64,000 bases of DNA from Pseudomonas putida (GCA_041071465.1 CP163498.1:3118001-3182000), one strand, 5' to 3'; numbered from the stretch's first letter, positions 33,439 through 42,599 are shown. Translations and numbers: made by a program. The notes: generated from the letters alone by a model not told the origin.

Positions 33439-33457
33439 CGTATTTTCAAAAAATACG
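33439..33457. promoter_or_regulatory. AT-rich inverted repeat upstream of alaC
   Basis: CGTATTTT, three bases, AAAATACG: a perfect 8-bp palindrome about 134 bp before alaC, in an AT-rich stretch (33425-33510) unlike the surrounding DNA. It may be an operator or part of the promoter region. The 266-bp gap otherwise holds a partial REP-like motif near 33393 and no gene. Confidence 0.3.
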
Positions 33458-33590
33458 TCTGAAAAAATATATATAAACAGGAAATCTTCCTTTACAGATA
33501 TCCTGTTTCGGCATTATCTTCTGATTCAGGCCGCCACATCGGCCAGCGTCGCTCGGACGGTTCCGGGCGCTTACGTACTCAGAGGAAGCC

Positions 33591-34797
33591 ATGGCCATCC
33601 CAGGTTCGCCGCGCCGCTTTGCGCGCATCGATCGTCTCCCCCATACGTCTTCAACATCACTGCCGAACTCAAGATGGCTGCCCGCCGCCGTGGCGAGGAC
33701 ATCATCGACCTGAGCATGGGCAACCCCGATGGCGCCACCCCGCCGCACATCGTCGAGAAGCTGGTGCAGGTTGCCCAGCGTGAAGACACCCACGGCTACT
33801 CCACCTCTCGTGGCATTCCGCGCCTGCGTCGGGCCATTTCCAACTGGTACAAGGAACGCTACGAGGTCGACATCGACCCGGAAAGCGAAGCCATTGTCAC
33901 CATTGGCTCCAAAGAAGGCCTGGCCCACCTGATGCTGGCCACCCTTGACCAGGGCGACACGGTGCTGGTGCCCAACCCCAGCTACCCGATCCACATCTAC
34001 GGTGCGGTCATTGCCGGCGCTCAGGTGCGTTCGGTACCACTGGTGCCGGGTGTGGACTTCTTCAACGAACTCGAACGGGCCATCCGCGAGTCGATTCCCA
34101 AGCCGAAGATGATGATTCTCGGTTTCCCGTCCAACCCCACCGCCCAGTGCGTGGAGCTGGACTTCTTCGAGCGCGTGGTGGCCCTGGCCAAGCAGTACAA
34201 CGTGCTGGTGGTACACGACCTGGCTTACGCCGACATCGTCTACGACGGTTGGAAGGCCCCGTCGATCATGCAGGTGCCTGGTGCCAAGGACATTGCGGTG
34301 GAATTCTTCACCCTGTCCAAGAGCTACAACATGGCAGGCTGGCGGATCGGCTTCATGGTCGGCAACCCCGAATTGGTCAACGCCCTGGCGCGGATCAAGA
34401 GTTACCACGACTACGGCACCTTCACCCCGCTGCAGGTGGCAGCCATCGCTGCGCTGGAGGGCGACCAGCAGTGTGTACGCGACATTGCCGAGCAGTACCG
34501 CCAGCGCCGCAACCTGTTGGTGAAAGGTCTGCACGAGCTGGGCTGGATGGTCGAGAACCCCAAGGCATCGATGTATGTGTGGGCGAAGATCCCCAGCAAT
34601 ACGCGCACCTGGGTTCGCTGGAGTTTTCCAAGAAGCTGCTGGCCGAGGCCAAGGTCTGCGTCTCGCCGGGGATCGGCTTTGGTGACTATGGCGATGACCA
34701 TGTGCGCTTCGCCCTGATCGAGAACCAGGACCGTATTCGCCAGGCCATTCGCGGGATCCGGCAGATGTTCCGGGCTGACGGGCTGACCAACAAGTAA
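33591..34797 (+). pseudogene. alaC: Alanine/glutamate-pyruvate aminotransferase AlaC, broken by two frameshifts
   Basis: Class I/II PLP-dependent aminotransferase making alanine from pyruvate. The ATG at 33591 (AGAGGAAG upstream) opens MAIPGSPRRFARIDRLP, then the frame is lost at a run of five C (33638-33642). One more C restores PYVFNITAELKMAARRRGED. The middle, frame 33674 onward, is intact, with the cofactor Lys in FFTLSKSYNMAGWRIGF. The frame is lost again at the C run 34591-34594. Another added C restores QQYAHLGSLEFSKKLLAEA to the TAA at 34797. The repaired length, 402 aa, is normal for the family. Both lesions are one-base losses in C runs, which suggests sequencing error. As written no full enzyme is made. 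Confidence 0.9.
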
Positions 34798-34803
34798 TTA
34801 TCA

Positions 34804-34830
34804 GGGGGCCGCTTTGCGGCCCCCCTTCTT
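34804..34830 (+). terminator. Rho-independent terminator after alaC
   Basis: GGGGGCCGC, loop TTT, GCGGCCCCC followed by TTCTT, 7 bp past the alaC stop. Confidence 0.88.
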
Positions 34831-34910
34831 CAGGTGAGAGCTTTCCGCCTGCATTCCATCGATCTGCCTACCTATCTTCAGCACTCATTTCTCACCACAG
34901 AGATCCACGA

Positions 34911-36038
34911 ATGAGTGTCTTCACCGCCTATTTCTGCGGCACCGGCTCCCACCGCTTCGACGATACCAACCCCAACTTCTGGAACGGCGAGCTGGTCTCG
35001 ACCCTGGCCAGCAACGACCAGGGCCGCGAATTCGCCCACTGGATCGCCGTAGACGGCCCTGGCAGCGGCAACCTGCAGGATGACAACCTGTTCGTCGAGC
35101 CCGGCGGCTACTTCAACTGGACGGGCCAGCTGTTCGGTCGCGGCTGGGAAGAAAACGTCAACCATGTGCTGCAGGTGATCAAAGGGGAGAGCAGCTGGCA
35201 GCGCACCAAACTCAGCGAAGAGGATTACGAGCGGCTGAAGAGCGCCGGCGTACCCATCCCGGACCCTTCCTCCACAGCCTCCTGGTTCTGGCGCACTTAC
35301 GACTACGGCGAGCGCCACCCAACCCCGCAGGAACTGCAAGAGCGCATCATCAGCATGTTCCGCAAACCACGCATTCCAACCCAGGTCAACCTGGTCGGCT
35401 GGAGCAGGGGAGGAATCAGTTGCCACATGCTGGCCAATGCCATGGCGCAAGACCCTGTACTGCGCGCCATCCCGGTGAACATATTTGCCATCGACCCGGT
35501 GCCTGGGGTCGGCAATGTGCAAACCGAGCGCGTCACTTTGGCTGATAACGTCAAAGAGTACGTCGGCTTCTACTCGCGGGATGAACGGTCCAAAGGGTTT
35601 GCCTGCGTGATCCCGTCAATTGCCAGTGGCACGCGGATCTGCGTTTACCCGATGCCGGGGCGCCATGCCACGCTGGTGGGTAATGCATCCGGCGATGGTG
35701 CGAGCGACGGCAAAGTGCTCAAGGAACCGGGGCTGATCGTTCGCCATCTCGCCGAAGTCTGCCTGACCCGTTGGGGTGTTCAGCTGGGCAAGCGGCTGGC
35801 CTTGAACGACACGCAACTGATGGCGTACCACCAGGCCATGGCCGCTGCCGAGGGGCAGTACCAAGCCATGCGAAGTAAGTCGTACACCGTACTGACCGAG
35901 GGTGACAAGCACGACCGGTTGGTACATTGCGGCGAGACCCGCACGGGTTTCAGCAAGGTGTGTGGTGATGACTACGATCCGATCGAGGGCCTAGCCCTGC
36001 AGCGTTGGGATACCACGACCTACAAGGCACTGCGATAA
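34911..36038 (+). CDS. Alpha/beta-hydrolase-fold protein of unknown substrate
   Basis: A 375-residue protein without signal peptide or membrane segment. Near the N-terminus is YFCGTGSHRFD, like the oxyanion-side opening of lipase-type hydrolases. A nucleophile elbow, VGWSRGG, puts Ser at 165. AIDPVPG offers Asp195 and MPGRHATLVG offers His252, so a Ser-Asp-His triad is plausible. The layout, with an early Gly-Thr-Gly motif and G-x-S-x-G about 160 residues in, recalls DUF2235/Tle-type phospholipase effectors, but no close family is named with confidence. It stands alone: a terminator separates it from alaC, and no immunity-like or secretion gene is adjacent. ATG at 34911 is the only good start. 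Confidence 0.75.
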   Translation: MSVFTAYFCGTGSHRFDDTNPNFWNGELVSTLASNDQGREFAHWIAVDGPGSGNLQDDNLFVEPGGYFNWTGQLFGRGWEENVNHVLQVIKGESSWQRTKLSEEDYERLKSAGVPIPDPSSTASWFWRTYDYGERHPTPQELQERIISMFRKPRIPTQVNLVGWSRGGISCHMLANAMAQDPVLRAIPVNIFAIDPVPGVGNVQTERVTLADNVKEYVGFYSRDERSKGFACVIPSIASGTRICVYPMPGRHATLVGNASGDGASDGKVLKEPGLIVRHLAEVCLTRWGVQLGKRLALNDTQLMAYHQAMAAAEGQYQAMRSKSYTVLTEGDKHDRLVHCGETRTGFSKVCGDDYDPIEGLALQRWDTTTYKALR

Positions 36039-36164
36039 ATGAAACGGGCGGCCGGATCAGTGGCAATTTTTTTTGCAGGCGCCCTCTATCCAGCCGCCCC
36101 GGATTCGATTGAAAATGGCGCAGCGGGCCAGCCCCGATAACAACAACCTTCCCTCCGTGACATC

Positions 36165-36548
36165 ATGTCTGAATATAACCCTTGCCTTGACTGCGGCGCC
36201 TGCTGCGGGTACTTTCGTGTGTCCTTCTTCTGGGGCGAATGCCAGTCTGCCGGGGGCGTTGTGCCGGATGACCTGGTGGTGCAGATCAACCCCACCCGCG
36301 TTGCCATGATCGGCACCGATGCCAAGCCATGCCGCTGCGTCAGCCTTGATGGCGAGATCGGCAAGGAAGTGGCTTGTACCATTTATGCCAACCGTTCCAG
36401 CCCTTGCCGTGAGTTCGAGGCGTCGTGGGAAGGCGGGGTGCACAACCCAAGCTGCGACGATGCACGGGCGGCGTATGGGCTGCCACCGCTCACGCCGCCA
36501 GGGGCCAACGAGCCGCATTGGCCGGATGATGGCGCTGAGGTGGCCTGA
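36165..36548 (+). CDS. YkgJ-family cysteine cluster protein
   Basis: A 127-residue soluble protein with an N-terminal [12 protein letters not shown] cluster and further cysteines at CRC (56-58), ACT and PCREF, with a late Cys in NPSCDDAR. This is the zinc- or iron-chelating CxxCxxCC pattern of the YkgJ/UPF0153 group. Its biochemical role is unknown. It lies between the hydrolase and a GNAT gene, with 126 bp and 162-180 bp gaps, so it is probably transcribed alone. Confidence 0.85.
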   Translation: MSEYNPCLDCGACCGYFRVSFFWGECQSAGGVVPDDLVVQINPTRVAMIGTDAKPCRCVSLDGEIGKEVACTIYANRSSPCREFEASWEGGVHNPSCDDARAAYGLPPLTPPGANEPHWPDDGAEVA

Positions 36549-36728
36549 TACTGCAAGGTTGCCAGTAACGGCTGGCATGTGCATGTCGGAACGTTTGCGG
36601 GGATTTTGAAATCGAGCGCCGCCCGCGCGACGCTCGATCTCTGCATCACCAAAAGACCCAAGCCATGCCCATCCACCCCCGCATGTAGTTAAACTGTCAT
36701 CTCCCCAGCAATGGACAGGAGATCCGGC

Positions 36729-37292
36729 GTGACCCCACCCCGCAGTTTCCCCAGTGACCTCTGCCTCGACAGCCCGCGCCTGCAATTGCGCCCCATGCGC
36801 CATGCCGATGCCGCGCAGTGGCTGGCGATCATGGCCGACCCCGAGGTCATGCGTTATTGGCACCATGCCCCCTGGCAAGACCTGGCCGAGGCCGAAAGCG
36901 CTCTGGCCGCAGACCGTGAAGCCTATGCCAATGGCGACCAGCTCAAGCTCGGCATGTACCGCCGTGACAACGGCGAGCTGATCGGCATGGTCCAGCTGTT
37001 CAACATCGATGACGTCTCCCGCCGTGGCGAAATCGGCTATTGCCTGGCCAGCGCGGTGCAGGGCAGGGGCTACATGGACGAAGCATTGACTTGCTTCATC
37101 GACTACCTTGCCCACACCCTGCACATGCGCCGCCTTGAAGGCGAAATCGACCCGCGCAACCAGGGCTCGGCCCGCACCCTGGAGCGCCAGGGCTTCGTGC
37201 TCGAAGGCACCCTGCGGGCGCGCTGGTGCGTGGCCGGCGAGCTGTCCGACTCGGGTATCTACGGCTTGTTGCTCGAACCACCTGTTGCATAG
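36729..37292 (+). CDS. GNAT-family N-acetyltransferase (RimJ/RimL-like)
   Basis: A 187-residue acetyltransferase of the RimJ/RimL type, using acetyl-CoA to modify an amino group on a small molecule or protein N-terminus; the substrate is unknown. It shows LRPMRHADAAQWLAI, the acetyl-CoA loop region EIGYCLASAVQGRGYMDEAL, and the closing RNQGSARTLERQGFVLEGTLR signature. GTG at 36729 is preferred because AGGAGA lies 6 bases upstream; an in-frame ATG at 36711 would overlap that ribosome site. Confidence 0.88.
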   Translation: MTPPRSFPSDLCLDSPRLQLRPMRHADAAQWLAIMADPEVMRYWHHAPWQDLAEAESALAADREAYANGDQLKLGMYRRDNGELIGMVQLFNIDDVSRRGEIGYCLASAVQGRGYMDEALTCFIDYLAHTLHMRRLEGEIDPRNQGSARTLERQGFVLEGTLRARWCVAGELSDSGIYGLLLEPPVA

Positions 37293-37300
37293 TCTTACGG

Positions 37301-37335
37301 CGAATAGCTACTATTCGGGAACAATTCTCACTTGT
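37301..37335 (+). promoter_or_regulatory. Palindrome and possible Fur-like site before the first ECF sigma gene
   Basis: CGAATAG-CTA-CTATTCG is a perfect 7-3-7 palindrome at 37301-37317, followed directly by GGGAACAATTCTCACTT, which resembles the right half of Pseudomonas Fur sites. It lies 14-48 bp before the sigma gene start. Iron control is expected for such loci, but this site is far weaker than the Fur box of the second locus. Confidence 0.4.
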
Positions 37336-37348
37336 GTCCCGGTGCCCC

Positions 37349-37878
37349 ATGCCCGTAGCCGACTCACCGAGCCCGTACCCGCTCGAACAGCTGTACAGCG
37401 AGCACCACGGCTGGCTGTTCAGCTGGTTACGGCGCAAGCTGCGCTGCTCGCACAGCGCAGCCGACCTTGCCCAGGACACCTTCGTGCGTATCCTGGCCTC
37501 GCGCGATGCCCTGCTGGGCATGCGCGAGCCTCGCGCGCCTACCTCAGTACCACCGCGCGCCGCCTGCTGATTGACCAGGCCCGTCGGCGGCAGATCGAAG
37601 AGGCCTACCTCAGCGAGCTGGCCCTGACTGCCGAGTTGCTGGAAGGGCATCAGCCCCCCGAAAACATCCTCATCACGCTCGAGGCGCTGGAACAGATCGC
37701 CTTCCTGCTTGAAGGCCTGCATGTAAACGCACGCGAAGCATTCGTGGGTTACTACCTGGACGAGCTGACCCAGCCACAGATCGCGCAGCGCCTGCAGATT
37801 TCCCCGCGTATGGTGCGCAAGTACCTGGCCCAAGCCCTGATTCATTGCCACCGCACGCTGGACATTGCCGCACCGTGA
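37349..37878 (+). pseudogene. FecI-type ECF sigma factor, frameshifted
   Basis: Iron-starvation type extracytoplasmic-function sigma factor that would direct transcription of the receptor gene downstream. The first frame (ATG 37349) gives sigma region 2, LYSEHHGWLFSWLRRKL...AADLAQDTFVRIL. The second frame gives YLSTTARRLLIDQARRR and region 4, FVGYYLDELTQPQIAQRL...RMVRKYLAQAL. They join at TCGCGCGCC (37531-37539), where two extra or one missing base breaks the usual PRAYL motif. The repaired length is about 176 residues, normal for the family. Stop overlaps the fecR-like GTG. The clean remainder suggests a recent mutation or a base-calling error. Confidence 0.85.
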
Positions 37879-38846
37879 ACCCGTCCCGTATCGAGCAGGA
37901 GGCCGCCGAGTGGGCCCTGTGCCTGGGGGAGGGCGAACTGGGTGCCACCGAGGCGCGTGAGTTCGAGGCCTGGCTGCAGGCCGACCCGCGCCACGGTGCG
38001 ACCTTGCGGCGCATGCAAGGGGTGATCAGCCAGATGCATGCCCTGCGCCAGCAACGCGGGCCGGTTGGCGCAGGGTTACGCGCCGGCATGCAGCCCTCGG
38101 CGCCACGTTCGCTGGCGCGGCGCACCTTGCTCGGCCTGGTGCTGGCGGGTTCGTTGCTGGGCACCTTGCCGCTTGCCGGTGTGTCGCCACGAGACTGGCT
38201 AGCCGACCTGCACACCGCGCCGGCCGAGTGGCACAGTCAAACCCTGAGCGATGGCTCGCAACTGACTTTGGCGGGCAATTCCGCCGTGGATGTCGAGTTC
38301 AGTGCTGGCGAGCGGCGTATCCGCCTGCTGCACGGCCAGGTACTGGTGGATGTCAGCCATGACCCGGCGCGGCCGTTCGTGGTGCAAACCGACGAGGGCA
38401 GCTTCAAGGCCTTGGGTACTCGCTTCGTGGTCGGCCAAGGGCGCGAACGCAGCGAGCTGACCATGCTCGAATCCCGTGTCGAGGCGCGCAGTGCCGTGTC
38501 CGGCGATCAACTGGTCGCGGGGCGCGGTGAGCGGGCCTGGGTGGCACGCGACGGGCTTGGCCCGCTGCCGGCTATCGATCCGGCACGTGTGGACCAAGCC
38601 TGGCAGCGTCACCAATTGGTGGCCGAAGGCGTGCCGCTCGATCAGGTGTTGGACGCGTTGTCGCAGCAAAGGCGCGGCGTGCTGCGCTTCGACCGCCAGG
38701 CAATGCAGGCCATCAAGGTATCGGCGGTACTGCCGCTGGATGACAGCGAACGCGCCCTGAGACTGCTGGCCGAAGCGCTGCCGATTCGCATCGGTGGTTT
38801 TGGTCGCTGGTGGACCACGGTCGAGCCAGCGCCGCGAGAAAATTGA
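37875..38846 (+). CDS. FecR-family anti-sigma regulator
   Basis: A 323-residue inner-membrane sigma regulator passing the signal from the TonB receptor to the ECF sigma factor. The N-terminal cytoplasmic part (IEQEAAEWALCLGEGELGA, then FEAWLQADPRH) matches the DUF4880 module. One membrane helix lies at about 85-107 (LLGLVLAGSLLGTLPLAGV), followed by the periplasmic FecR domain (SDGSQLTLAGNSAVDVEFSAGERRIRLLHGQVLVDVSHD). The GTG at 37875 overlaps the sigma stop (GTGA), indicating coupling. An earlier in-frame ATG at 37845 lies inside the sigma gene. Confidence 0.92.
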   Translation: MNPSRIEQEAAEWALCLGEGELGATEAREFEAWLQADPRHGATLRRMQGVISQMHALRQQRGPVGAGLRAGMQPSAPRSLARRTLLGLVLAGSLLGTLPLAGVSPRDWLADLHTAPAEWHSQTLSDGSQLTLAGNSAVDVEFSAGERRIRLLHGQVLVDVSHDPARPFVVQTDEGSFKALGTRFVVGQGRERSELTMLESRVEARSAVSGDQLVAGRGERAWVARDGLGPLPAIDPARVDQAWQRHQLVAEGVPLDQVLDALSQQRRGVLRFDRQAMQAIKVSAVLPLDDSERALRLLAEALPIRIGGFGRWWTTVEPAPREN

Positions 38847-38922
38847 TCAAGGTGGTTCCGCTTCTGTGCGCTGGCCCGTCAAACAAGAGGCCAACCGATC
38901 AAGAACAAGGAGCCGATCCACC

Positions 38923-41448
38923 ATGCGCCGATTTCCTGGCCACCCCGTCCTCAGCCCGCTAGCCCTGGCCTTGCGCCTGTCCTGCGCCGGGCTGGTCTTC
39001 TCCGTTGCGGCCTTGCCGGCCGTGGCCGAGGAGGCCGCCCGCCGTAGCTTCGATGTGCCTGCCGGCAACCTGGCCGAGGCCCTTGGCAGCTATGCCCAGC
39101 AAGCCGCCGTGTCGCTGGCCTTCACCCCCGAAGCGCTGGCCGGTTTGCAAAGCAGTGGCCTGCATGGCCTGTATTCGGTGGACAGCGGTTTTGCCGTGCT
39201 GCTGGCTGGCAGCGGCTACCGGGTGGCACGCAGCGACAACGGCTACCGGCTGGTGGCAGAGCCGCTGGTGGCCGTGAGTGGTGACGCGCTGGAACTGGGC
39301 GTGACCACCGTGGCCGGGCAGGGCATGGGCGAGAGTACCGAGAACACCGGCTCGTATGCGCCAGGCTTGATCAGCGTCGGCTCCAAGAGCCCCACCAGCC
39401 TGCGCCAGACGCCGCAATCGGTGTCGACGGTGACCCGCCAACTGATCGAAGACCAGCAACTGACCGACATCAACCAGGCGATGAAAGTAACGCCGGGCAT
39501 CGTCACCCAGAGCACCACCTTCCGTACCCAGGACTTCCTTTCACGCGGCTTCAGCATCCAGAACCTGCAGATCGACGGCGCTGCGCCGCAGGCGTTGGGC
39601 ACCGCCATGGGCTCGTTCTACTCGTCGAACATCTTCGAGTTGGCCGAGTTCGACCACATCGAAGTGCTGCGAGGTACCGCTGCACTGTATGGCGGCTCGG
39701 GTGACCCGGGCGGCATCATCAACATGGTGCGCAAGCGGCCCACCGCCTACAACCAGCTCAAGCTGACCCTGTCGGCCGGCAGTTGGGACAACTATCGCCA
39801 GGAGTTCGACCTGTCCGGCCCGCTGGGCTGGGATGGCCGCCTACGTGGGCGCTTGGTGATGTCCAATACCGACCGACAGTACTTCACCGACAACCGCGCC
39901 ACCGAGCGGCCGCTGGTGTATGGCGTGCTTGAGGCGGACGTTACCGACGACACCATGCTTACCTTCGGCGCCCGTTACAACAAGTCCCACGAAACCGGCA
40001 GCAACAGCGCGGTGCCGCGCTATAGCAACGGTGCTGATCTGAACCTGCCGCGGCACACTGGCCTGACCAAGAACTGGGCCTACCTGGATGCCACCGCGCG
40101 CGAGTACTTCGCCAAGGTAGACCACCGCTTCAACGACGATTGGAAGCTCAATCTCAGTTACACCAACACTTGGGACCTCGGGCTGTTCAAGACCGCCACC
40201 ACCCTGAACGCGGTGGACCCGGTGACCAATACCGGCGCGACCTGGTACGGCACGTCGACCCGCCAGGAGAACGAGCAGCACCTGTACGACGCTAACGTGT
40301 CCGGGCACTTCCAGGCCTTTGGCCTGGACCACGAAGTGGTTTTCGGGGCCGACTACCAGAAGATCGACAGCCGTTGGCTGGGCACCGCCCCCTACGCTGC
40401 ATCGGGCTCGCCGGCCAACGTGTTCGACCCCGACAGCTCGGCGTTCGACGACCCTGGCAACGGGCGTGACTACAAGCGTGACTACAGCCCCAATTCGCAA
40501 CGCCAGTATGGTTTGTATGGCAGCCTGCGCCTGCAGCTGGCCGAGCCGCTGCACCTGATCGTCGGGGCGCGTGCCCAGCGCTTCCACTTCTGGCAGACCT
40601 ACACCAATGCCTTGACCACTAATGTGTCCAGGACCAGCCCCGAGCAGCGCATTGGCACCAAGGTCACGCCGTTCGGTGGCCTGGTGTACGACCTGGACGA
40701 TCAATGGTCGGCCTATGCCAGCTATTCGGAGATCTACCGGCCGCAGTCCAGCAAGATCAGCGGCCCCGCCGAAACCGGTACGGCGCTTGAGCCTATGACC
40801 GGAAAAACCTACGAGACCGGCCTAAAGGGCGAGTTGTTCAATGGTGCGCTCAATGCCAGCGTGGCGCTGTACTACACCACCCGCGAAAACGAAGCGGTCC
40901 AGGACCCGAACTTCCCGGCGAGTTTCGCCGGCTTCTCCGGTAGCTGCTGCTATGTGCCCAACGGCAAGGTCGTGAGCAAGGGCATCGACATGGAGCTGTC
41001 CGGCGAGCTGTTGCCTGACTGGATGCTGGTGGGTGGCTACACCTTCAACCTCAACCGTAACCGCAGCTCCGACGCCCCGCTGAGCACGGTAATGCCCAAG
41101 CACCTGTTCAAGCTGTACACCACTTACCGCCTACCGGGCATCTTCAGCGACTTCAAAGTGGGTGGAGGTGTGCAGGTGCAAAGCGCTACCTACGCCACTG
41201 GTGAAGTCAACCGCTACGACAGCAGCGGCAAGCTGGTGCAACAGAATGTGCCCTTCGATTTCGACCAGAGCGGCTACGCCATCTGGAACGCCTTGGTCGA
41301 ATACCGTGTCGACGACCATTGGAACGTCACGCTCAACGGCAACAACCTGTTCGACAAGAAGTACTACGAAACCGTGGGTACCTCGACCTACGGCAACTAC
41401 TATGGCGAGCCACGCAACTTCATGGTGACCCTGCGCGGCACTTATTGA
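38923..41448 (+). CDS. TonB-dependent siderophore receptor with STN signalling domain
   Basis: An 841-residue outer-membrane receptor of the FecA/FpvA class. A signal peptide covers residues 1-34, ending AVAEEA. An STN domain (about 40-95, RSFDVPAGNLAEALGSYAQQ) is the part that talks to the FecR-like protein. A plug domain (about 140-250) contains LRQTPQSVSTVTRQLI and EVLRGTAALYGGSGDPGGIINMVRKRP. The beta-barrel ends MVTLRGTY with a C-terminal aromatic residue. AAGGAG stands 9 bases before the ATG. The ligand is unknown; by family it should be a ferric siderophore or similar chelate. It completes a sigma/anti-sigma/receptor locus. Confidence 0.94.
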   Translation: MRRFPGHPVLSPLALALRLSCAGLVFSVAALPAVAEEAARRSFDVPAGNLAEALGSYAQQAAVSLAFTPEALAGLQSSGLHGLYSVDSGFAVLLAGSGYRVARSDNGYRLVAEPLVAVSGDALELGVTTVAGQGMGESTENTGSYAPGLISVGSKSPTSLRQTPQSVSTVTRQLIEDQQLTDINQAMKVTPGIVTQSTTFRTQDFLSRGFSIQNLQIDGAAPQALGTAMGSFYSSNIFELAEFDHIEVLRGTAALYGGSGDPGGIINMVRKRPTAYNQLKLTLSAGSWDNYRQEFDLSGPLGWDGRLRGRLVMSNTDRQYFTDNRATERPLVYGVLEADVTDDTMLTFGARYNKSHETGSNSAVPRYSNGADLNLPRHTGLTKNWAYLDATAREYFAKVDHRFNDDWKLNLSYTNTWDLGLFKTATTLNAVDPVTNTGATWYGTSTRQENEQHLYDANVSGHFQAFGLDHEVVFGADYQKIDSRWLGTAPYAASGSPANVFDPDSSAFDDPGNGRDYKRDYSPNSQRQYGLYGSLRLQLAEPLHLIVGARAQRFHFWQTYTNALTTNVSRTSPEQRIGTKVTPFGGLVYDLDDQWSAYASYSEIYRPQSSKISGPAETGTALEPMTGKTYETGLKGELFNGALNASVALYYTTRENEAVQDPNFPASFAGFSGSCCYVPNGKVVSKGIDMELSGELLPDWMLVGGYTFNLNRNRSSDAPLSTVMPKHLFKLYTTYRLPGIFSDFKVGGGVQVQSATYATGEVNRYDSSGKLVQQNVPFDFDQSGYAIWNALVEYRVDDHWNVTLNGNNLFDKKYYETVGTSTYGNYYGEPRNFMVTLRGTY

Positions 41449-41514
41449 AGGTTTGGAAGCGGGGCAGGGCCTGAGTTAAGGTCGTAGCCTGTCCCGCTTC
41501 CCCAGGTATGTCCC

Positions 41515-42054
41515 TTGCCCGTTTTCTACTTGAGCATCAGCCTGCTGCTGTATCTGCTCGCCCTGTTTTTCGATGGCGCGCTGCTGAGCGGCGAGCGCCA
41601 CATGCCGGCCTTGCAGATGCTGCTGTACGGGCCATGGGGCATGCCCTTCGGTTTGTACCAATGGTTCGCCAACCCGCTGCTGGCCCTGGCGGTTCTTGCC
41701 CACCGACGGTTCCGCAGGCTGGCCTTGCTGGCAGGGCTGGCTGCTGTCTACCTGGCCGCCAGTAGTTTCGGAATTGACCGCTTGCCGGACAACCAGAGCT
41801 ACGCGTTTCATGAGCGGGTCGGCTTTGGCGCCGGTTTCTACCTGTGGCTGGCGGCAATGGGGGTGTTCTGCCTGGGCCAGGCCTGGCATTGCTGGAAGGC
41901 GCGCAGCGCCGACGACATGCCGGGCTGGAATTGGCTCGATGTGGCGTTGATTGCGGCGCTGGCCGTTGCGCTCTACTGGGCAACGCAGATACCGTCGCTG
42001 CGCTTCGAGCCGGGCAAGGTGTTGATGCCGCCAGAACAGCCGCAGTCACTTTGA
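41515..42054 (+). CDS. Predicted integral membrane protein of unknown function
   Basis: A 179-residue hydrophobic protein with five likely membrane segments (about 4-24, 32-50, 55-85, 107-124, 143-160). No family was recognised. The start is unsure: TTG at 41515 gives MPVFYLS; an ATG at 41508 is in another frame and that frame closes early. It lies 66 bp after the TonB receptor and 20 bp before the LprI-like gene, so it may be cotranscribed with either. Confidence 0.6.
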   Translation: MPVFYLSISLLLYLLALFFDGALLSGERHMPALQMLLYGPWGMPFGLYQWFANPLLALAVLAHRRFRRLALLAGLAAVYLAASSFGIDRLPDNQSYAFHERVGFGAGFYLWLAAMGVFCLGQAWHCWKARSADDMPGWNWLDVALIAALAVALYWATQIPSLRFEPGKVLMPPEQPQSL

Positions 42055-42074
42055 TTCCCACAAGGAGGGTTAGC

Positions 42075-42461
42075 ATGATCAAGCATTACCTGGCAGGCCT
42101 GGCACTGGCCTGCGTGCTGCCGCTGGCCGTGGCAGAAGATTATACGGCGGCCTACGGGCAATGCATGGACAAGGCTTCCAGCACGGTGGCCATGAGCGCG
42201 TGCATCAACGCTGAAACGCAAGTACAGGACCAGCGCCTGAACCGGGTGTACAAGCAATTGATGGGCAAGCTGGAGGCCGGGCAGCAGAAGAACCTGCGGG
42301 AGGTACAACGCAAGTGGATGGCCTACCGCGATGGCAATTGCCAGTTCCATGTGCAGGCCAGTGGCGGGACCCTGGCGCAGCTCGAAGGCGGTACCTGCGT
42401 GATGAGCATGACCCGCGACCGGGCTGCGGAGCTGGAACGGGTGCTCAGCCCGGGGCAATGA
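42075..42461 (+). CDS. LprI-like lysozyme-inhibitor-type secreted protein (DUF1311)
   Basis: A 128-residue periplasmic protein. The signal peptide covers residues 1-20 (ending PLAVA). Four cysteines in YGQCMDKASSTVAMSACINAE, NCQFH and TCVMSM fit the DUF1311/LprI pattern, and QRLNRVYKQLMGKL with RKWMAYRDGNC is the family core. Members include a lysozyme inhibitor in mycobacteria, but function here is not established. A strong AAGGAGG lies 8 bases before the ATG. It ends just before a REP pair. Confidence 0.85.
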   Translation: MIKHYLAGLALACVLPLAVAEDYTAAYGQCMDKASSTVAMSACINAETQVQDQRLNRVYKQLMGKLEAGQQKNLREVQRKWMAYRDGNCQFHVQASGGTLAQLEGGTCVMSMTRDRAAELERVLSPGQ

Positions 42462-42472
42462 GGTGGCCTGCA

Positions 42473-42568
42473 CCGGCCTCTTCGCGGGTAAACCCGCTCC
42501 CACAGGTAGGGTGCAGTTCTCAAGTGCAGCGCGGTCCCTGTGGGAGCGGGTTTACCCGCGAAGCAGGC
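42473..42568. repeat. Inverted pair of P. putida REP elements
   Basis: Two copies of the P. putida REP sequence face each other: one at 42473-42506 (core TTCGCGGGTAAACCCGCTCC) and its reverse complement at 42537-42568, with 30 bp between. This is the paired (REPIN) form. It sits between the convergent LprI-like and mnmH genes, where REPs usually lie, and may stabilise or end both transcripts. Confidence 0.9.
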
Positions 42569-42599
42569 GACGCGGTTGATGAGTTCGGCTCTACCGGTG

